DNA of 17,826 nucleotides from Spirochaetaceae bacterium (GCA_031257135.1 JAIRPH010000094.1:1-17826); one strand, 5' to 3'; shown: positions 1 to 8,261, counted from the stretch's first letter. Notes: generated from the sequence alone by a model not told the origin. A program made the numbers and translations.

Positions 1-1086
1 ACCGTTACCGGCGATTTGACGGCAAACGAGGCGGAAATAACTCTGAACGCTGACGAACTTTCGGGGGCGAGTCCTATCCCGGATACGCTGGACGGCTCTA
101 TCGAGCAGGTAGTGGAGCTTATCGTCCGAGCCGGGCGGAAGCTGGAATTTATTTGGCCTAATGCGGAGTGGCCTATTATACAGACTAACCTAGAGATGGG
201 AAACAGCGTCCGCATTACCAGCAGTTCATTGACTCACCGGTATTCCATTGTGGGCGACGTGAATCTGCGGAGAGGCGAAATATTTTACTTTGAACGGAGT
301 TTTTACATCCGGGAGGGCCGGCTTAGTCTCAATGAAAACGAAAACAAGTTCGCTCCCCGGCTTTCGGCCCGGGCGGAAGTGCGGGATCAGATCAGTACCG
401 GACCCGTAACATTGGCGATGATCATAGACGACGCTCCGCTTGAGTCTTTTACGCCTCGTTTTGAATCAACGCCGCCTCTTTCGCAAGCGGAGATTATTTC
501 TCTGTTGGGGCAAAGTCTTGCGGGCATACCGACGGAAGAAGGGAAGGAAGCGGACCCTTTCACGGTTGTTTCGTCTACCGCGGATCTTCTTGCTCAGACG
601 CAGGTTTACCGGCGGGTGCAACGGGGGGTACGCAGTTTTTTTCCGTTTTTGGATATGTTGAGTTTCCGCACTCAGGTATTGCAAAACTTTTTGATTCTTG
701 AGTACCGCAAGCGGACTGAAGCCTACGCGCTTGAGACTATCGGGATAGGTAACTATTTGGACAATACAAGTGTTTTCATAGGTAAATATATTACGTCAGA
801 TATGTTTTTTCAGAATATGTGGTCCCTGCGGCAATCTGAAAGCAATACTGAAATACAAGGATTACGTTTGCAAAGCCTAGTCGTAGAATCGGATTTCGGG
901 TTAGAATTACGGGGTCCGGTTTTTGATATACAGCTCAATGTGACACTGCTTCATCTTGAAAAGTTGTTTGTCAGGAATTTCGTATTTTCAGATTTTGCCT
1001 ATTCGGTTTCCGTATTTAGGCGAAGTTCAAGCTGGTATGATATGGTTTCTCCGTTTATTTATTTTTTCCGTTTGCTTAAAAGTTAG
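1..1086 (+). CDS. tamB: TamB-family translocation/assembly protein, C-terminal part
   Basis: The reading frame is open from base 1 (T-V-T-G-D-L-T...) to TAG at 1084-1086, so the 5' end lies outside the window and about 361 codons are visible. TamB/DUF490 proteins are long beta-helical proteins that span the periplasm and help deliver lipids or outer-membrane proteins. The visible part shows the usual C-terminal features: alternating beta-strand residues, the stretch RRGEIFYFERSFYIREGRL (an 'R-G-x-x-x-F-x-x-x-x-F-x-x-x-x-G' pattern typical of the family), and the later SQAEIISLLGQSLAG that resembles the conserved 'LS..EiisLL..g' segment. bamA follows at once, with its Shine-Dalgarno overlapping this stop codon, so the two are almost certainly co-transcribed. 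Pairing of tamB with bamA is widespread in diderm bacteria without TamA. Family assignment is confident; function in this organism is inferred. Confidence 0.85.
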   Translation, partial: TVTGDLTANEAEITLNADELSGASPIPDTLDGSIEQVVELIVRAGRKLEFIWPNAEWPIIQTNLEMGNSVRITSSSLTHRYSIVGDVNLRRGEIFYFERSFYIREGRLSLNENENKFAPRLSARAEVRDQISTGPVTLAMIIDDAPLESFTPRFESTPPLSQAEIISLLGQSLAGIPTEEGKEADPFTVVSSTADLLAQTQVYRRVQRGVRSFFPFLDMLSFRTQVLQNFLILEYRKRTEAYALETIGIGNYLDNTSVFIGKYITSDMFFQNMWSLRQSESNTEIQGLRLQSLVVESDFGLELRGPVFDIQLNVTLLHLEKLFVRNFVFSDFAYSVSVFRRSSSWYDMVSPFIYFFRLLKS

Positions 1087-1094
1087 GAGTGTAT

Positions 1095-3569
1095 ATGCGG
1101 ATATGGTTTACGCTGGGTTTGCTGGTACTAGCGGTTTTTTCAGGGTTTGCTCAAGAATCAGGGGAATGGTATCAGGGCAAGCCTATCAAAGATATTCAGT
1201 TCGAGGGGCTTAAATATGTCAGCCCGGAAGAACTGGAAGGAATCGTAGAATCCTTTAAGGGGCGCGCGTTCAGCGACGATGTGTTTTGGGAGCTTTCGGG
1301 GCAGTTGTACGCGCTGGAATTTTTCGAGCTGATTACTCCCAGCGCGCTTCCGTCGGACACATTTGGCACGGGGGTACTTATCAAGTTTACGGTGAAGGAG
1401 CGTCCCATTGTGTCTCGGATTACCTTTGAGGGGAACGCGCATCTGCGGCGGAGCGAACTGCTGGAAACGATTTCGCTCAAGCTCAACGACGTGGCGAATC
1501 AGATAAAACTGCGGGCTGACGAAACCGCGATCTCCGCGAAGTACCTCGAAAAAGGCTATCCCGATATTAAAGTCGCCGCCAAAACCGAGCAGGTCTCTGA
1601 GGGAAACATTCATGTTACCTTTCAAATCAGGGAGGGAGAAAAAATAAGCATCGAAGCCTTTGTCTTTGAGGGCAATTCGATATTCTCCAACAGAACCCTC
1701 CAAGGACAGCTTTCCTTAAAAGCCAAAGGGCTGGTTCAGGACGGGGCGTTTCAGGAAGCCAAGCTCATAGCCGATCAGGAAACGCTTCGCCAGTATTACC
1801 ACGACCGAGGATACTTGGACGCGGAAATTACCGACGTAATCCGAAGCCTCCGGAAAGACGAAAAAGGCTACAACCTTATGACGATTACCTTTAAGATACG
1901 CGAAGGCGGTCAGTACAAATTCGGCGGAGTAGCCTTCGAGGGAAATCAGATTTTCTCCAGCGAAGAACTGTCCAAACAGATTAACTCCAAAGTCGGAGAA
2001 ACCGCCAATGCCCGGCGCATCGAGATGGATTTACAGCGGGTTGCGGACTTATATTATGAAAACGGCTATATCTTCAACGGCATAGGACGAAGCGAAAACC
2101 GAGACCCGAACGCCGGAATCGTTACCTACACGATTTCAATCGTTGAACGAGGACGGGCGCATATTGAAAACATCCTCGTCAAAGGCAATAAGAAGACCAA
2201 AGATTATGTTATCCTTCGGGAGATACCCTTGGAAAGCGGCGATGTCTTTTCCAAAACAAAGGTTATGGAGGGCTGGCGGAACCTGATGAACCTCCAGTAT
2301 TTCACGATGGTTGCCCCGGATACGCCGCCGGGTACTACCGACAGCCTCATGGACCTGATTATCAACGTAGAGGAACAGCCTACTACGGATATTCAGGCGG
2401 GCATTACCTTTTCGGGAAGCACAGACCCGGGGGAATGGCCCGTTTCCTTCCTCCTGAAATGGACGGACCGCAACTTCATCGGCACCGGAAACAGTCTAGG
2501 AGCAAGTCTCAATATTTCCGCGTTCACCCAAAGCGCGACCGTGGAATATACGCACCGGTGGTTCGCAAACTTGCCCTTAGCCGTCGGCTTTGACTTTACC
2601 GCCCTGCACAGTCTACGCTATGGAGCGATGAGAAACAGAGCGCCCTACTTTAACGGCGATGAAGACTACGCGTTTCCCGAACCTTATGAGACCTATCAAG
2701 AGTATGTAAACGCCAATAAGTCGCCTCCCAGTGAAAATCTTATGCAGTATGATCAGTGGCGGCTTTCTCTCGGGGCTTCGACGGGCTACCGTTTCGGCAC
2801 GGCCGCCGGCGTTTTAGGCGTGGGCGGCGGCATCAGGGCGGGCATAGTCTTAAACAGCTACGATGAAGACCTCTACAATCCGTTTTCGCCGGCTGTTCGG
2901 AATCGGAACAACGCGTGGACTCCGGCTTTTTCGCTTCCTCTCAGCGTATATCTGGACAATCGGGATTTGTACTATGATCCGTCTAAGGGCTTTTACGCCA
3001 TACAGCGGCTGGGACTCTACGGTTTTTTCGACGTGGAGCTGGAGCATTATATGCGAAGCGATACCAAAGCGGAGTATTTCATTACATTCCTGAAATTCGA
3101 CATTACCGACACCTACACTTTAAAGTTTATCTTTGGGATACACAGCGGAGTTTCGTTTATATTCCCTCAGCCCGGGCGTCAGCTTATTGTTGAACCGGCG
3201 AATCAGCTTGCGGTAGACGGTATGTTTACCGGCCGCGGCTGGACCAGCGAATACTACAACAAAGGATACGCGCTATGGGAAAACTGGGCGGAGATTCGGA
3301 TTCCGTTTGTTCCGGGGATACTGGCGTGGGACTTTTTCTTTGACGCCGCCGCGGTCAAACTCAAGCCGGAAGATTTATTCACGGATTTTTCCATAGAAGA
3401 TATGCGGTTTAGTTTCGGCGGAGCCTTGCGGCTTTTGATACCTCAGCTTCCGATCAGGCTCGGAATCGGCAAACGCTTCAAAGTGGTTGACGGAGCGGTC
3501 GAGTGGCAGAAGGGGAACATCTTTGATACGCTTGATCTCGTGTTTTCCTTCACCTTATCGACCTATTAA
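1095..3569 (+). CDS. bamA: BamA, outer-membrane protein assembly factor (Omp85)
   Basis: BamA inserts beta-barrel proteins into the outer membrane. The N-terminus is a signal peptide (MRIWFTLGLLVLAVFSGFAQ). Five POTRA repeats follow to about residue 430, each with a recognisable start: IKDIQFEGLKYVS, IVSRITFEGNAHL, IEAFVFEGNSIFS, FGGVAFEGNQIFS and IENILVKGNKKTK. The rest, rich in aromatic beta strands, is the barrel. The L6 loop signature, usually VRGF, appears as GRGW at residues 713-716. I chose ATG 1095 over the in-frame GTG at 1089 because GGAG (1086-1089) lies 5 bases before ATG and would overlap the GTG. The gene follows tamB with no gap. Length (824 aa) fits the family. AAGCCG/CGGCTT at its stop could form a weak hairpin, and a repeat-rich spacer separates it from skp. 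Confidence 0.96.
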   Translation: MRIWFTLGLLVLAVFSGFAQESGEWYQGKPIKDIQFEGLKYVSPEELEGIVESFKGRAFSDDVFWELSGQLYALEFFELITPSALPSDTFGTGVLIKFTVKERPIVSRITFEGNAHLRRSELLETISLKLNDVANQIKLRADETAISAKYLEKGYPDIKVAAKTEQVSEGNIHVTFQIREGEKISIEAFVFEGNSIFSNRTLQGQLSLKAKGLVQDGAFQEAKLIADQETLRQYYHDRGYLDAEITDVIRSLRKDEKGYNLMTITFKIREGGQYKFGGVAFEGNQIFSSEELSKQINSKVGETANARRIEMDLQRVADLYYENGYIFNGIGRSENRDPNAGIVTYTISIVERGRAHIENILVKGNKKTKDYVILREIPLESGDVFSKTKVMEGWRNLMNLQYFTMVAPDTPPGTTDSLMDLIINVEEQPTTDIQAGITFSGSTDPGEWPVSFLLKWTDRNFIGTGNSLGASLNISAFTQSATVEYTHRWFANLPLAVGFDFTALHSLRYGAMRNRAPYFNGDEDYAFPEPYETYQEYVNANKSPPSENLMQYDQWRLSLGASTGYRFGTAAGVLGVGGGIRAGIVLNSYDEDLYNPFSPAVRNRNNAWTPAFSLPLSVYLDNRDLYYDPSKGFYAIQRLGLYGFFDVELEHYMRSDTKAEYFITFLKFDITDTYTLKFIFGIHSGVSFIFPQPGRQLIVEPANQLAVDGMFTGRGWTSEYYNKGYALWENWAEIRIPFVPGILAWDFFFDAAAVKLKPEDLFTDFSIEDMRFSFGGALRLLIPQLPIRLGIGKRFKVVDGAVEWQKGNIFDTLDLVFSFTLSTY

Positions 3570-3588
3570 AGCCGGTTATGCGCGGCTT
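3569..3588 (+). terminator. Weak hairpin at the bamA stop
   Basis: AAGCCG at 3569-3574 pairs with CGGCTT at 3583-3588 across an 8-base loop. No T-tract follows, so it may be only a transcript-end hairpin or a partial terminator. Confidence 0.3.
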
Positions 3589-3641
3589 ACGGCGATAAGG
3601 AAGCATACCGAGTTGCATTGGGTTTTTTTACTGAATTCCGC

Positions 3642-3840
3642 GCGGCGCATCTTAGGCAAAAAGGCGTTTTTTTCAAGTAAAGAGGCGTACATACCAGAGG
3701 AACCGCGCATATTTCAAGGAAAAAAACGCGCATCTTAGGCAAAAAGGCGTTTTTTTTAGATAAAAAGACGCACATCTTAGAGGAATTGCGTCTTTTTTAG
3801 TGAAATATGCGTCTTTTTTAGGTAAAAAGATGTTTTTCTA
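3642..3840. repeat. Degenerate repeat block between bamA and skp
   Basis: The 439-base gap 3570-4008 holds no convincing gene. Within it a perfect 29-bp direct repeat occurs at 3645-3673 and 3728-3756, 83 bases apart, built as GCGCATCTTAGG, then CAAAAAGGCG, then a run of T. Related shorter pieces follow: the 13-mer GCGTCTTTTTTAG occurs at 3788-3800 and again at 3809-3821, 21 bases apart, and AAAAAGACGCACATCTTAG at 3762-3780 is a variant of the unit. The pattern alternates A-runs, a GC-rich core and T-runs, so each unit can pair with its neighbours. From about 3830 to 3900 the sequence is nearly pure A/T without clear units. Open frames across it come from the repeats and look non-coding. Spacing is irregular, so it is not a CRISPR array. 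Confidence 0.7.
3762..3798. terminator. Hairpin with T-run inside the repeat block
   Basis: AAAAAGACGC at 3762-3771 and GCGTCTTTTT at 3788-3797 form a perfect 10-bp inverted repeat with a 16-base loop. The right arm ends in six T and the left arm begins with five A, so it could end transcription in either direction. It lies 190 bases after bamA and before the skp promoter, a sensible place for a terminator, though the loop is longer than usual and only the GACGC part of the stem is GC-containing. Confidence 0.5.
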
Positions 3841-3952
3841 AAAAGGAAAAAAACAGATTTTAAGGAAAAAGACCTTTTAAAAAAAAGTAAAAAAATAAAT
3901 TTTCGGCGGGCGGTTATGGGCTGAAACCGAAACCGCGGGGTAAATCGCGGGG

Positions 3953-3981
3953 TTGACGAAAAAAAACTTCTTCTTTATCGT
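3953..3981 (+). promoter_or_regulatory. Sigma-70-like promoter for skp
   Basis: TTGACG (3953-3958, 5/6 to consensus) and TATCGT (3976-3981, 4/6) are exactly 17 bases apart. The predicted start of transcription near 3988 leaves a leader of about 20 bases before the skp start. This would let skp-mutS be transcribed independently of tamB-bamA. No experimental support. Confidence 0.55.
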
Positions 3982-4008
3982 ATTAATCTAGTAAGAGTAT
4001 AGTATACG

Positions 4009-4536
4009 ATGATGAAAAAAATATTGGCGGCGATGATTGCGCTTATGGGCGCGGCGTTGCAGGCGGAAGCGCAACAGCTTACTCGTTTTGCGGTGGTGGA
4101 TATGCCCAAGGTGTATCTTGCGTTTTTCCGGGTGTCAAGGGCGGTCCGGGAGTTTGAAGAGCAAAGCGCCCGGGTTCAGGCTGAAATCGACCGGATGACT
4201 CGGGAAATCCAGTCTCTGCAAAGCGACCGGTTCAATGCGGAGGCGAGGGGGGATCGGACTCAGTCTATGCGGCTGGAAAACGATATATATCGGGCTTCGG
4301 AGTATCTCAAAGAGTATTACCGGATTAAGACCGCGGAGTTAGAGGATCGGCGGAACAAACTTGCCCAATCGGATGTCTTTAGGAGTCAGATATACGACGA
4401 AATTCGGAATATTGCTGAAAGCGAAGGGTACAGCATGGTTCTTAACCTGAAAGAAAACGACATCCTATGGTATAGCCCTACGGTGGATATTACGGATAAA
4501 CTTATCCAAAATCTGCGCGCAAAAGCGGGGCGGTAA
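4009..4536 (+). CDS. skp: Skp/OmpH-family periplasmic chaperone
   Basis: Skp holds unfolded outer-membrane proteins in the periplasm before BamA inserts them. The 175-aa product begins with a signal peptide (MMKKILAAMIALMGAALQAEA, cut probably after AEA). Mature FAVVDMPKVYLAFFRVSRAVREF matches the family's opening strand 'vDm.kvy..y....a'. A charged coiled coil runs from about residue 45 to 125, and the C-terminal EIRNIAESEGYSMVLNLKENDILWYSPTVDITDKLI closes the fold, ending with the usual 'D-I-T-x-x-V/L-I' motif. Two adjacent ATG codons (4009, 4012) can both serve as start; only a weak AAGAG lies upstream. It follows bamA and precedes mutS, as I recall for Treponema. It has its own likely promoter (3953-3981). 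Confidence 0.9.
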   Translation: MMKKILAAMIALMGAALQAEAQQLTRFAVVDMPKVYLAFFRVSRAVREFEEQSARVQAEIDRMTREIQSLQSDRFNAEARGDRTQSMRLENDIYRASEYLKEYYRIKTAELEDRRNKLAQSDVFRSQIYDEIRNIAESEGYSMVLNLKENDILWYSPTVDITDKLIQNLRAKAGR

Positions 4537-4557
4537 TTTTTTTATTTTTAGGTAGCG

Positions 4558-4572
4558 AGGAGGCGGTATATT
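4558..4572 (+). promoter_or_regulatory. Ribosome binding site that points to an ATT start for mutS
   Basis: A perfect AGGAGG lies at 4558-4563. Six bases later comes ATT (4570-4572), in frame with mutS and after an in-frame TAG at 4549-4551. The first ATG (4591) is 27 bases from the AGGAGG, too far for normal initiation. No ATG, GTG or TTG lies in frame between them. Confidence 0.6.
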
Positions 4573-7269
4573 CCTACTGAATCTGGGTCCATGATGGATC
4601 AATATAAGCGGATAAAGCGGAATCATCAGGGCGAAGTGTTGTTGTTTCGGCTCGGGGATTTCTATGAAATGTTCGATGAAGAGGCGCAGGAAATCGCTCA
4701 TTTGCTGAATCTCACCCTTTCGACGCGTAACGGGCATCCGATGTGCGGAATTCCTCATCATGCGGTGCGTTCGTACATCGCCCGTCTGTTAAAAAAGGGG
4801 AAAAAAGTAGCGGTGTGCGAACAGCTTTCCGAACCAAGCAAGGGTAAAAACCTCATTGAACGAAAAGTTGTGGAAGTTATTACTCCGGGGACGACGGTAG
4901 ACGAGGATTTTCTGGAAAGAGGAAGCTCCAACTACCTTGCAGGACTTGGGACGGCGGGGAAGGCGGTTTCCTTCGCCTATATAGACCTGTCTACCGGGGA
5001 TTTTCACGCTACCTCCTTTCCGTGCGAGCAGGGAGGCGAGCGGTTTCGGCAGGAGCTTGAGCGGCTTCAAATCAAAGAGCTGATTCTCCCTGAATCTCTT
5101 CCCGATACGATGCCGGATATTGCCGCGGCTTTAGCGGGTCGTACCGGACTGATGATAAACCGCTGGGCTGATTGGCTCTTCGATATGGACCGAAGCCGGA
5201 AACGGCTGGAAAAGCAGTTCGGCACGGTAAACCTGAAAGGCTTCGGGCTTCAGAATAATACGCCTGAGATCGTTGCCGCCGGCGTTATCCTAGCCTACCT
5301 CGACGATACCGCCAACTCTCTTATCCCTCATGTCCGGTCTATCCGCATATATCAGGAAACCGAATATGTAGGCATTGACGAAGCGACCCAGCGCAATTTA
5401 GAGCTTCTCAAAAACCTTCGGGACGATAGCGACGACGTTTCTTTGATGAAAGTATTGGACGCAACCCGAACGTCTATGGGACGGCGTCTGCTCAAACGGC
5501 GGCTCCTCCATCCCTTGCGGAATCTGGAAGCTATCAATAAACGGCTGGACTTGGTGGAGCTTATGTTTCGGGATCAGGGACGGCTGGGAACGCTTCAGGA
5601 TATTTTGAAGAAAACCCCCGACCTTGAACGCCTTAGTTCCCGGCTTGCTATGGATAAGGCTCACGGCAAAGATATGCTTGCCGTCAAAAACGCCTTGAAC
5701 CTGTTCGCCGGCGTCGAAAACCTGATCGGAGACCTTTCCTCCAGCTTTGAATCCGAAGAAGCCGCCTCCCTCGGTCCCGAGGGCTTTTCCCGGCTTAATC
5801 AGCTTCGGGACGTTCTCGCCGGCGGAATCTGCGATGAGCCTTCTACCTCGCTCAACGAGGGAAAACTCATCCGCGACGGCTATAACGCGGAATTAGACGG
5901 CTTCAAACAGCTTAAACAAAACGGACGAATGTTTTTAGAGGAATATCTTGAAGAAGAACGAAAGCGTACCGGAATCCCCAGCTTGAAAATCAAACATAAT
6001 CATCAGCTTGGGTATCATCTGGAAGTAACCAATGCCCATTTGACTAAGGTGCCGCCTCATTTTATCAGAAGGCAGGGCATGGCGACGGCGGAACGATTCA
6101 CCACAAGCAGACTGTCCGAATTAGAATCGGATATTAACAACGCTGAAGATAAAATTATCGACCTCGAAAAACGGCTCTTCCTAGAATTGCGGGATAAAGC
6201 TAAAAACCTGATTCCCGAACTGTCCGCGGCAGGCAGAAGAATAGCGGAACTCGATGTCGCCCAATCGCTGGCTTGGGCGGCGGTTTTTCGGGATTGGGTG
6301 CGCCCGCTGGTTGATAACAAGAAACGGCTCGTCGTTGCGGAAGGACGGCACCCCGTGGTTGAAGCTAAACTGGATAAAGGCGTATTCATCCCGAATGATA
6401 TAGCCTTAGACTGCGACGATATATCCTTCGCCCTGATTACCGGTCCGAATATGGCCGGCAAATCTACCTATCTTAGACAAGCCGCGCTTATTACAATTAT
6501 GGCGCAGATAGGAAGTTTCGTTCCCGCGAAAGAAGCGGCTGTCGGCATAACCGACCGAATTTACAGCAGAGTCGGAGCCTCGGACAACCTTGCCAGAGGA
6601 GAATCCACCTTCATGGTGGAAATGAACGAAACCGCCTATATCCTCAATACCGCCACCGAAAATAGTCTGGTCATCATGGACGAAGTAGGACGAGGAACCG
6701 GAACTAACGACGGCCTTTCCATCGCATGGGCGGTAAGCGAAGAACTCTTGGAACATACTAAATGCAGAACCCTTTTCGCTACTCATTTCCACGAGCTTGC
6801 CCGAATACGGCATCCCCGAATGGCGAATCGGTCTATGGAGGTGCTGGAACAAAATGGAGAAATTATCTTTTTACGAAAGCTCAAGGACGGTCCAACCGAA
6901 GAATCTTACGGACTCCACGTCGCCCGGCTCGCAGGTTTAAGCGAGCGGGTCTTACTCAGAGCAAGCCGTATCATGGAGGGACTCGAAGAAAGCGGCAAAG
7001 CCCTTCACGACGCCTTGCCGATTGAAACTGCTTCTCCGCAACCGCCCCCGACGGAAGAATCCAACCGAGAATGGCTTGAACGAGTCAAATTCGAGCGGTT
7101 CATGGAAGACCTCTTAGCCATCGATCCCGATCATATCACCCCGCTGGAAGCCTTGAACCTGATACATACTTGGAAACAGCTGTTCAGCGGACAGATGAGC
7201 CTGCGGATTACCCCCCGAAGCCGCCGAAACATCGCCGTTGAAAAATCGGGACCCTCTCTTTTCGATTAA
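4570..7269 (+). CDS. mutS: DNA mismatch repair protein MutS
   Basis: MutS recognises mispaired bases and starts mismatch repair. Counting from ATG 4591 the product is 892 aa; from the favoured ATT at 4570 it is 899. The N-terminal domain carries the mismatch-reading F-x-E motif in GDFYEMF (F24, E26; F36/E38 in E. coli). Connector, core and clamp domains follow. The ATPase has the P-loop GPNMAGKST (618-626), the Walker B VIMDEVGRGT (D697, E698) and the TLFATHFHEL segment. The extra residues from ATT (IPTESGS before MMDQY) match where other MutS proteins have a short lead into 'PMM.QY'. The helix-turn-helix tail (LLAIDPDHITPLEALNLI) is followed by an unusual extension with QMSLR and a terminal SLFD, possible clamp-binding motifs. 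All key residues are present, so it should be active. Confidence 0.97.
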   Translation: MPTESGSMMDQYKRIKRNHQGEVLLFRLGDFYEMFDEEAQEIAHLLNLTLSTRNGHPMCGIPHHAVRSYIARLLKKGKKVAVCEQLSEPSKGKNLIERKVVEVITPGTTVDEDFLERGSSNYLAGLGTAGKAVSFAYIDLSTGDFHATSFPCEQGGERFRQELERLQIKELILPESLPDTMPDIAAALAGRTGLMINRWADWLFDMDRSRKRLEKQFGTVNLKGFGLQNNTPEIVAAGVILAYLDDTANSLIPHVRSIRIYQETEYVGIDEATQRNLELLKNLRDDSDDVSLMKVLDATRTSMGRRLLKRRLLHPLRNLEAINKRLDLVELMFRDQGRLGTLQDILKKTPDLERLSSRLAMDKAHGKDMLAVKNALNLFAGVENLIGDLSSSFESEEAASLGPEGFSRLNQLRDVLAGGICDEPSTSLNEGKLIRDGYNAELDGFKQLKQNGRMFLEEYLEEERKRTGIPSLKIKHNHQLGYHLEVTNAHLTKVPPHFIRRQGMATAERFTTSRLSELESDINNAEDKIIDLEKRLFLELRDKAKNLIPELSAAGRRIAELDVAQSLAWAAVFRDWVRPLVDNKKRLVVAEGRHPVVEAKLDKGVFIPNDIALDCDDISFALITGPNMAGKSTYLRQAALITIMAQIGSFVPAKEAAVGITDRIYSRVGASDNLARGESTFMVEMNETAYILNTATENSLVIMDEVGRGTGTNDGLSIAWAVSEELLEHTKCRTLFATHFHELARIRHPRMANRSMEVLEQNGEIIFLRKLKDGPTEESYGLHVARLAGLSERVLLRASRIMEGLEESGKALHDALPIETASPQPPPTEESNREWLERVKFERFMEDLLAIDPDHITPLEALNLIHTWKQLFSGQMSLRITPRSRRNIAVEKSGPSLFD

Positions 7270-7409
7270 CATTGCACCGTCTAAGCCGGCTCTTTTCAAA
7301 AGTATTACCTTCTCCTGCACCAACGCGGATAATGCCTACCACTACATTGGTGTTAATTACGCGCAGGTAATCGCAGATAGATAGAAAATGATAATTAGGG
7401 CAGTGTTGA
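7270..7409. other. Gap between convergent mutS and araC
   Basis: This 140-base stretch has no clear terminator. CTTTT/AAAAG around 7292-7302 makes a tiny stem, and CACCAA (7318-7323) can pair with TTGGTG (7347-7352) over a 23-base loop. A short open + frame ends at TAG 7382-7384 but has no start codon and no recognisable family. Confidence 0.35.
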
Positions 7410-8249
7410 TTATGGACTAAAGTCTGACGTTATTTTATCAGCGGTTTCTAAGCTGGTTTTACTATAATTTTTGGGCGACATACCGAATTTGTGTTTGAAC
7501 GCCGAGCTTAAATGGAATTCATCATAAAAACCGAAGTTGAAGGCTAGGTTTTTAAGACTGGCGTAGGAATTGTTCCGCAAAATAGCCGCTATTTGGTCCA
7601 GCTTGCTATTCATCTGATAGCTGTGAATAGACCAGCCGGTTTCAGCCCTGAAACGAGATGAAAGGCTCCGCGGGCTGATGCCCGCTTCATTAGCAAGCTC
7701 TTGTATTGAAAAGAATTTATTCGTATTGTAACTCAATATATCCAAAATTTCCGTTATCAAACGGTCCCGTTTTATCGCCATTTGTAGGTGCGGTTTCGAC
7801 AGCTCAATAAGGATCATGCTGAGGAGCGCGGAACCGTAGAGTTCCCTGAACGGAGAGTTGGATTTGTAGATTTTCAGCATCTCCTGAAAAAATCCGAATA
7901 TCCGGGAATCTTTGCTCTGAATAAAACTCTCAATAAGCAGGTTTTGTTTATCTTCTATATTAACCGCGTGATCCTCTTTCCTCGCCTCGAAATGAATGAA
8001 CAAAGTCCGGGTGTTGGGGATACATTTGGTATCGCCATAGTGATGATGCCCCGCGGGCAGGAAGGCAATATCTCCGGGATTCATCTGGATTTCCTCATCT
8101 TCAAGGAAGACATTCCAGCGTCCCGCTACCTGAAAAAAAAGATCATGAAAATCCATGAGCCGGGTAGGGTGTTTTTCCGGGTTGACGTAAATCATGAGGT
8201 TGGTTTCCAGGATTACGCGGTCATTTACCGGCAATAAACTGTAAAGCAT
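7410..8249 (-). CDS. AraC-family regulator with N-terminal cupin sensor
   Basis: This 279-aa protein fits sugar-responsive AraC regulators. The N-terminal half is a cupin-type ligand-binding domain, with MNPGDIAFLPAGHHHYGD (about residues 56-73) carrying the typical 'pGD..l.pag..H' pattern. The C-terminal ~100 residues hold two helix-turn-helix units: SIQELANEAGISPRSLSSRF, then SLKNLAFNFGFYDEFHLSSA followed by FKHKFGMSPKNY, the family signature. It is transcribed away from the permease-binding protein operon starting at 8326 with only 76 bases between them, the usual layout for a regulator of its neighbour. No good Shine-Dalgarno precedes the ATG (only AGG about 8 to 10 bases away). The inducer is unknown; an alpha-xyloside or related sugar is a guess from the GH31 gene. 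Confidence 0.9.
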   Translation of the reverse strand: MLYSLLPVNDRVILETNLMIYVNPEKHPTRLMDFHDLFFQVAGRWNVFLEDEEIQMNPGDIAFLPAGHHHYGDTKCIPNTRTLFIHFEARKEDHAVNIEDKQNLLIESFIQSKDSRIFGFFQEMLKIYKSNSPFRELYGSALLSMILIELSKPHLQMAIKRDRLITEILDILSYNTNKFFSIQELANEAGISPRSLSSRFRAETGWSIHSYQMNSKLDQIAAILRNNSYASLKNLAFNFGFYDEFHLSSAFKHKFGMSPKNYSKTSLETADKITSDFSP

Positions 8250-8261
8250 ATAATTTGCCTA

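Noticed and set aside
3587..3775. Open - strand frame of 62 codons across the bamA-skp spacer
   Set aside because: It is produced by the repeats (KKNAFLPKMRVFF-like motifs recur because the DNA repeats) and has no ribosome site.
3645..3821. Possible CRISPR array in the repeat block
   Set aside because: Only one repeat pair is exact, spacing is irregular (83 then about 20-30 bases), units degrade, and no cas genes are nearby.
6406..6852. 148-codon open frame on the - strand inside mutS, and similar antisense frames in bamA, the permeases and pepF
   Set aside because: They lie fully opposite strongly conserved genes, have no ribosome sites or recognisable domains, and their composition follows from the codon pattern of the real gene.
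7262..7384. Short + frame after mutS ending ...YHYIGVNYAQVIADR
   Set aside because: It reads like protein but has no start codon or ribosome site and matches no family I recognise; chance is as likely as a gene remnant.
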